DNA of 64,000 nt, taken from positions 56,076,397 through 56,140,396 of the forward strand of contig NC_087065.1 of assembly GCF_963678635.1 (NCBI RefSeq), written 5' to 3'. This stretch comes from Symsagittifera roscoffensis (lineage: Eukaryota; Xenacoelomorpha; Acoela; Convolutidae). Made by a program: the position numbers and the translations under genes. The notes beneath the pieces are model-generated. The model worked only from the letters and a program-made list of their open reading frames with translations, did not search any database and was not told where the DNA came from. Positions 26,501 to 34,400 of this stretch are shown here, one piece after another (position 1 is the first letter of the stretch; every line of letters begins with the position of its first letter).

Positions 26501-29500
26501 GGTCTTCATTGACCAGTGCCATGTGTAATGGAGTCTGTCCATAGTAGTCATGACCCAGATAGATATCCACCACTAGTGTCGGAAATAGTTTTAGAAGTCT
26601 CAAGGCCACTTCCCTTGCTGTTAGACCACCAATTAAACTTTATCTTTATAAATTTAAGAAGAGGTGATTCAAAAGATTAAGAGTGGAGCATGTTGAATGG
26701 ACACTATTTTCAAAATTTGTTTCTATCCCAAAAAATGATATACTTTTTTTGATCTGAATTTCTGAAAAAAAACAACAATTTTTGACATCAAGAGCTGAAT
26801 TCGCGATAGTTCGATGCCAAACTTTTGAAAAGTCTAGATGTAATGAAATCAAGTGCAATTGTCGCAAACATAGTTATGAAATTCTTATCATTGGACTCAA
26901 GTTTAATTGATGCCTATTTTTGAGCCGCAGAGCAGACATACGTGCAGCAGAGTCTCCCCCATTGAGCCACGGCGCCAGATGTCCCAGCAACAGAACCGGT
27001 CTCCGGATGGGTCTGAAATAATGACCAGATTACATCGACGCAGCCAAAATAGCAGCAGAGTGTTTTAATCATACAACTCCATTAATTGAGAAAATGAAAA
27101 AAAAATGCTAAGCGCGTTTTTTTTCTATACAAAAAGCAATTTTTTTGACGATTGATGGGACATCATACAGCATAAAGCGGCAATAAACTTATTCAAGAAA
27201 CTTTGAAATAAAGATAACAGACCTTTCAAAATTTCATATTTTTAGAAAAAAAATGCTTTTCAAAATTTCGCATCCTTAGAAATGCTTTTCAAAATTTCGT
27301 ATTTTTACACAAAAAGCTTTTCATGCATTTTTCATTAATACAAATTGCACGAACAGTATTTTTTCAGCGCTACAAAACTTAGAAAAAATCTTTAAACTTT
27401 GTTATTAAAAAATCGAATCAGTTTATTGCTGCTTTTTGCTGAATGACAGCCCTTCAACCGTCAAAAAAAATGCTTTTCGTAATAGAAAAAATACTAAGCA
27501 TTAAATTTTCATATATGAAAAAAACTGTATGATGCGCATTTGTTCCGCAAAAAACATCCCAAATTCAGGGAACAAATTTTTTAGTACTCATTTAAGTTCT
27601 AGCTGAATCAAACAAATAATTTCCAGAAAAATGCTCGCAAAAACTTCATTTTAATCTAAATTTCATTCTGTCCAAAATACAAGTCACAATTTTCAGCCAT
27701 TGACGTTTTTGAATTAAAGGTTCTATAGCCCTATTCAAACAATTGATTTTTCGTTAGACTACTGAGTAAAAACTAATAGCTTAGTTACTTGGCAAATCTC
27801 AATATGCCGATTAATCATTGATTTTTATGCGAGAAAATTTTTAGCTGTTGTGTCTCAGAACAAAACACAAAAATATCAAGCGAAACACAAAAAGAATATA
27901 TGTTTCATGTACAGAAAAAATTGATACTCATACAATTACATTCATGAAAAAAGCTAGTCTTACAATTCTATTAAATGAAAAAAAAAGCCCATCAAGCAAT
28001 TCAAATAATGGAAAAACGCTATTCATGCTATTTTCATACAAAAGTTTCTGCTAAGAAACTGTATGTTCAGCAAATTTTTTTAATTTAAAGGGCTTCTGAT
28101 ACCTAATTCAGCGACAGAATTTATCAAATTTCTGAGCTAAAACCGAAAACAAAAAACAGCCTTTTCCATGATATTTTAAAACAGAGAAATGAAACTGCTT
28201 TGTGATTGGGGAGCGGTGGTGAAGTGGTTACGTCTCCGCCTCGCAATCGAGAGGGTGAAGATTTGAGACCCACAAATATCCGTGCTCGTTGCTTAAAGGT
28301 GAGGCAACATTACCCAGCCCAGAGAAATAACCAGAAACACTGCATGTTTTTGTTAAGCAGGGGAACAACAGCGGTTCTCCTTGAAGACCTGAACAGCTCA
28401 TGTATTGGACCTTTCCCTGTAAGCAAATTGTCTTAAAATTCATGAAATAAATGAAATTCTGGGTTTTTCGACTTTATGAAATTTTTCGACTTTATTGGTC
28501 GCCGATATGTTAATTTCGCGGCCGAAAATCCATAATCTGGACAGGGATTTAGGTCGCAGTCAATTTCAGGAAAACCCGTGTTTTGGTCGCAATGTTTGAA
28601 AAAAAAGCCGCGGACTGATTCTTGAAACAGAGTATCTCGCTCGCGATGGTCAACAAATTAGTCGCGGCATGGTCGAAAAATTAGTCGCCTTAGGACTTTC
28701 GAGGAGTCAAGCTCGGGTCCACTGCGTCGAATCCTACCATGATAGCCATTATATTTTTTTCACTCTGCTAACGTGGAGTTTCATTTTTACTTAGTTCAAG
28801 CTGTAAAGTAGCCACATACAAAAAATAGGTCGTGGTGTGGTCGAAAAATTAGTCGCGGCGGTCAAAACATTAGTCGGTCAAAAAAATGGACGCTGTGGTC
28901 AAAAAAATAGTCGTGGCATGGTCGAAAATTAGTCGCGGCGGTCCAAATATTGGTCGCGGTGGCCGAAAAATTAGTTGCTGCAATGTCAAAAAATTGGTCA
29001 CGGTGGTCAAAAAAACAGTCGCGGAATGGTAAACAAATAAGTCGCGGCATGGTCAAACAATTGAACGCGGTGGTCAAAAAACTAGTCGCGGCTGTCTAAA
29101 AATTAGTCGCGGCGGTCTAAAAATTAGTCGCGGTGGTCGAAACATTAGTCAGTCAAAAAAATGGACGCTGTGGTCAAAAAAATAGTCGTGGCATGGTCGA
29201 AAATTAGTCGCGGTGGTCCAAATATTGGTCGCGGTGGCCGAAAAATTAGTTGCTGCATGGTCAAAAAATTGGTCACGGTGGTCAAAAAAAACAGTCGCGG
29301 AATGGTAAACAAATAAGTCGCGACATGGTCAAACAATTGAATGCGGTGGTCTAAAAATTAGTCGCGGCATGGTAATTTTTTTTGCGGCAGTCAAAACATT
29401 AGTCACGGCATGGTCGAAATATTTTTCGCGGCGGCAGAAAAATTAGTCGCTGCATGGTTGACAAAAAAAATGCGTCGGTAACAATTTGTTTTTTGACCGA

Positions 29501-29771
29501 AGCAGGTGAAACACATATCAGAGTTCGACCAATACCATAGTCGAGAAGTCCCCATTGTCGAACTCAATGTCAAAACACAATAACAAGTCGGTCGAAACAG
29601 TAAGTCATGAAGTCATCAAACACCAGGTCGAAACTTAAAGTCGAACAGAAATTCGAAAGTTAAAGTCACACACAATGTCGATACTTGAAGTCTAGTTGGT
29701 CGAAACATAAGGGTGAAACAGTGTAAACACACAAACACACAAACATACATACATACAATGCATACACACAA

Positions 29772-29804
<33 letters not shown>

Positions 29805-31460
29805 CATACATACGTTTTTCATCGGTTCAACTCGGTCGAAATGTTTTCACTCGGTCAATCTTGGTCGAAATGTTCGTCCTTGGTCGAATATAGTCGAAAC
29901 ATATCTAGCCTGGGTCGAAACAAACCATTTTTTGGTCGAGTCGGTCGAAACATCAATCTCAAACTCGACCAGGTCGCGCCGATTGCTGTTAATTTTTCTG
30001 TGGTCGTGCCGGTCGCGGTCAATTTTTCTTTAACGCCCCTGTCGCGGTTAGCTTTCATTCGGTCGTCCCGATTGCCGTTAATTTTTCTTCGTCGCGCCTA
30101 TCGCTGTTAGTTTTGTTCGGTCATCCCGGTCGCATTTAACTTTTCTTTGGTCGCGCCGGCCGCGATTAATTTTCGTTTGGTCGCAACGGTCGCGGATACA
30201 TTGCCTTGGTCCGCAATCTCTGGACATACCAAATTTTGGTCGAGGCGGTCAGATCACAAAACAAAAACCTCGACCCGCAACTTGAGAGAAATTTGAACTA
30301 TCTAACCGGCAAATGAAAACCATTTGAAACTTTCAGATTTTTAAACCATCCCACAAGCTATATTAAGCAAAAACAAAAAAAAATCTTTTTTGCCCGGAAA
30401 TTTTTGCCTTAATCAGACCACATCATTCAAAAATTAGTCGCCTTAGGACTTTCGAGGAGTCAAACTCGGGTCCACTGCGTCGAATTCTACCATGTTAGCC
30501 ATCATATTTTTTTATTTTTGGAGTTTTATTTTTACTTAAATCAAGCTGTTAAGTAGCCAAATACAAAAAATAAGTCGTGGTGTGGTCGCAAAATTAGTCG
30601 CGGCCGTCGAACCATTTGTCGGTCAAAAAATTGGACGCTGTGGTCGAAAAATTAGTCGTCGCATGGTCGAAAATTAGTCGCGGTGGTCCAAATTTTAGTC
30701 TCGGTGATACTTGAAGTCTAGTTGGTCGAAACATAAGGGTGAAACAGTGTAAACACATACATACATACATACATACTCACATATATACATGCATACATAC
30801 ATACATTCCTTCACACATTTATACATACATACATACATACATACATACATACATACATACATACATACATACATACATACATACATACATACATACATAC
30901 ATACATACATACATACATACATACATACAATGCATACACACAAACATACATACCTACGTCCAAACATATATATATTGATACATACATAAATACTTGGATA
31001 CAAAGGTACACACATACATAGATACATACGTACATACACACACATACATACATACATACATACATACATACATACATACATACATACATACATACATACA
31101 TACATACATAGATACATACATACATACATACATACATACATACATACATACATACATACATACATGTTTGAAAACATGCACACCTACATACGTACGTACT
31201 TACATAGTTAGATACAATCCTTCATACATAAATACAAACATACAAACATCGATATAAACAAGAAAACATGAAAATTTAAATTCGTACATATATAAAAAAA
31301 ACATGCATACATACAAATATACCTATAAACTAAAATACCTAATTACGTACCTAAGTACTTACAAACATGCTCACATCGAATTTTGGATACATAGGACACT
31401 TCGTTTTTCGTTGAATTTTTTATGAACTTACGAAACCTTACATACAATGCATACACACAA

Positions 31461-31493
<33 letters not shown>

Positions 31494-34400
31494 CGTTTTT
31501 CATCGGTTCAACTCGGTCGAAATGTTTTCACTCGGTCAATCTTGGTCGAAATGTTCGTCCTTGGTCGAATATAGTCGAAACATATCTAGCCTGGGTCAAA
31601 ACATACCATTTTTTGGTCGAGTCGGTCGAAACATCAATCTCAAACTCGACCAGGTCGCGCCGATTGCTGTTAATTTTTCTGTGGTCGTGCCGGTCGCGGT
31701 CAATTTTTCTTTAACGCCCCTGTCGCTGTTAGCTTTCATTCGGTCGTCCCGATTGCCGTTAATTTTTCTTCGTCGCGCCTATCGCTGTTAGTTTTGTTCG
31801 GTCATCCCGGTCGCATTTAACTTTTCTTTGGTCGCGCCGGTCGCGGTTAATTTTCCTTTGGTCGCAACGGTCGCGGATATTTTGCCTTGGTCCGCAAAGT
31901 CAGGAAATACCAAATTTTGGTCGAGGCGGTCAGATCGCAAAACAACATCCTCGACCCGGGATTTGAGAGAAACTTGAACCGTCTATAGCTACCTATAGAT
32001 TTGAGAGAAACTCAAGCTACCTGTCTATAGATAACTAGTTAACAGCGTCTTTTAGTTTTCCTAGCCTGTTAAAAATTGCAATTTTCAAACCACCTTAACT
32101 TTGCAAAAGAAAGTCAAAGAAAAAAATCTTTTTTTAATATGAGCGCAGCACTTAAATATTTTTCTAAAGTTAGATAAAACACAATACTGTAACAATATGG
32201 TAGCCTGAGTGATGAATGATCAAAACCGGTTCGCTTCAAAAATTATTCAAAAAAGTATTAGTGAAAGGGAACCGAACGCGTTAGATACGCCTATTTATAT
32301 TATTATTGTAGGATGGAACCTTTTTCTCAGTCTAATGTACAGAGAGGAGAAGTTGATCAGGGTAATTGATCCAAAAACCATAATTGGCCCAGAATTCATA
32401 TTGTGGTGCCCTGAAAACAGATGACGTCAGGCTTAAATCGCGCATGCGCTGCAGTTTGCAAGGTGGGCGCTTGCAAGATACCCACAGCGTAATAAGCTCG
32501 TCATGATTAATGAGCTTTAGTTCAGCCTTAAATAATTAACCTCAGGGTTAGGCCCGGGCTAGCCCCCTAAATCTTCCGGGCTAGTTGACTGAAAATTTAT
32601 AGCTCAAAAATCAGCCCCACCTTGATTCTGCTGGTAGAGTTGGTAATACACACTTTCTTCCTGTTCTCTCTCCCGAAACTCCGGCCGGACAGAGGGGGAG
32701 GAGGAGAACTTCTGTCTGGGCTGGTCTGGCTCCACCAGCTGGCCTATCTTGCGGTGCTGCAGATTGGCTACTATCACTGCATGCTCCCCGCCTATCTCAG
32801 TGATACGCTGTGACACCAAGTGACTAAGCAAATTAGGGAACTATAATTGATGGGCATTAATGTTCGTATAGTATCCTCGATGCTGTAGATTTTGTGTTGA
32901 ACAATTTTGTAATTTTGCTGTGAACAATTTTGTTACTGCATATAAAAGCTCAACGGTCAAATCAGACCGTTTTAGGAATCAGCAAAATAACTCAGTCTGG
33001 AATTTGGAAAAATACTTTTAAAAAACTATTCATTGACAAGCCTGTTGATCATACAGATGGCTCTGCGGTTGCAGGAACCAGAAGTATTGTTTTCGAGAGT
33101 CGAGTTCCGCTGCGACCCAACGTTGAAAAAAACATAAGACCAAAATTCTTCAAGTTAAAACTGAAAAAAAACCTTATAAAATCTTTATAGAAAAAAAATA
33201 AAACAGGAAAAAGCCTTGCAATAAGCGGGAATGAAAAAAATGGCGTTTGATTAGGACAAATAAAAAACCCAGGTAAACCGAATAATCTGAATACAAACTT
33301 TTTGGGAATCCATTTTCCCTTTCCGTTGTTGTACAGATATGGTGTGACATGTTCCTTGATTGCAGAGTCAATGATTTCCTCGTTGAATTTCACGAGCGCT
33401 TCTTCCATTTTATCCGCCAAGAGCCCACGACCTGAAAGAAAAAACTCCGCTTTTAAATGATTTAAGCCTTATAATTTCAAAGAATGAAACAAGGATCTTT
33501 TTTCATTTTACTAAGCAGTTTTTGTAAAACTTGTATGATCAAAAATATTTAGTTTGAATTTGAAATGAGTAAAATGATTTTCTTTTTCAGTGCGCATCCA
33601 AGTCCACAAAAATGAGATATGATATTTTGAGATCCGAAAAGCTCGATTTCAGTACTTACGCAAAATACTTTTTTATTTGAACAGACTGCTGAAGATATAA
33701 ACTTGTGATTTAAAGTTATGCAGCATCAAAATGATACAAAATTGTCACTTGATCTGCGACACAAATCAAACCAAAAATGCTTCAAAACGACAGCATTAAA
33801 ATCAAAAATTTTAGTCCTGCAAGTTTCGACTGCTTTTCAGGTCTATGAAGCAGTAAGAACGTGAAAAAATTAAATTCAATAAAAAAAAAAAATTTGAGAT
33901 TTTTGTGAAAACCATCCCTCACACGCCATATTAAATACAAACTAATAGATTTCGCTCCTAGTAACACATCAATTATGGCACATACGATTCATTCGATCAA
34001 TATTTAAACCCCCATAATTTAAAAAAATGATCAAAGAAAATATCTTTTAAAATTTAGGCTCAGTACAACAATACCTTTTGAATGATTAAACGAAAATTCC
34101 GTCAAAATGGCCGGTTAGAAAGTCGAAATTTGTCTGAAGAAAAAAAATCACCCCGAGCACAAATTTTCCTTACTTTCGTTAAAAAAGTCGGAACAATAAA
34201 ACAGATGCTATTAAAATGCTAATGTTATGAAGCTAAGGGTAACCAAAGAAGCACTTCATCTTTGAAAGTTGGGTCAGCTCGTATGTGTAATTAAAACTTT
34301 TTTCTAGGATAGGGAAAAGACAAAACTAAAATACTAATTTCTATGAGATACCCTAGGAGAAACTCCAGTTTTTTTTTTCCATGAGAAAAGCAGTGAATTG

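Noticed and set aside
29713-30110. Open frames over the GGTCG repeats
   Set aside because: The reading comes from periodic satellite DNA and is duplicated with it at 31447-31791.
30695-31257. Long open frames of repeated Met-Tyr-Val-Cys or His-Thr-Tyr-Ile on both strands
   Set aside because: They are translations of the CATA/ACAT microsatellite, which lacks stops in several frames; there is no coding signal.
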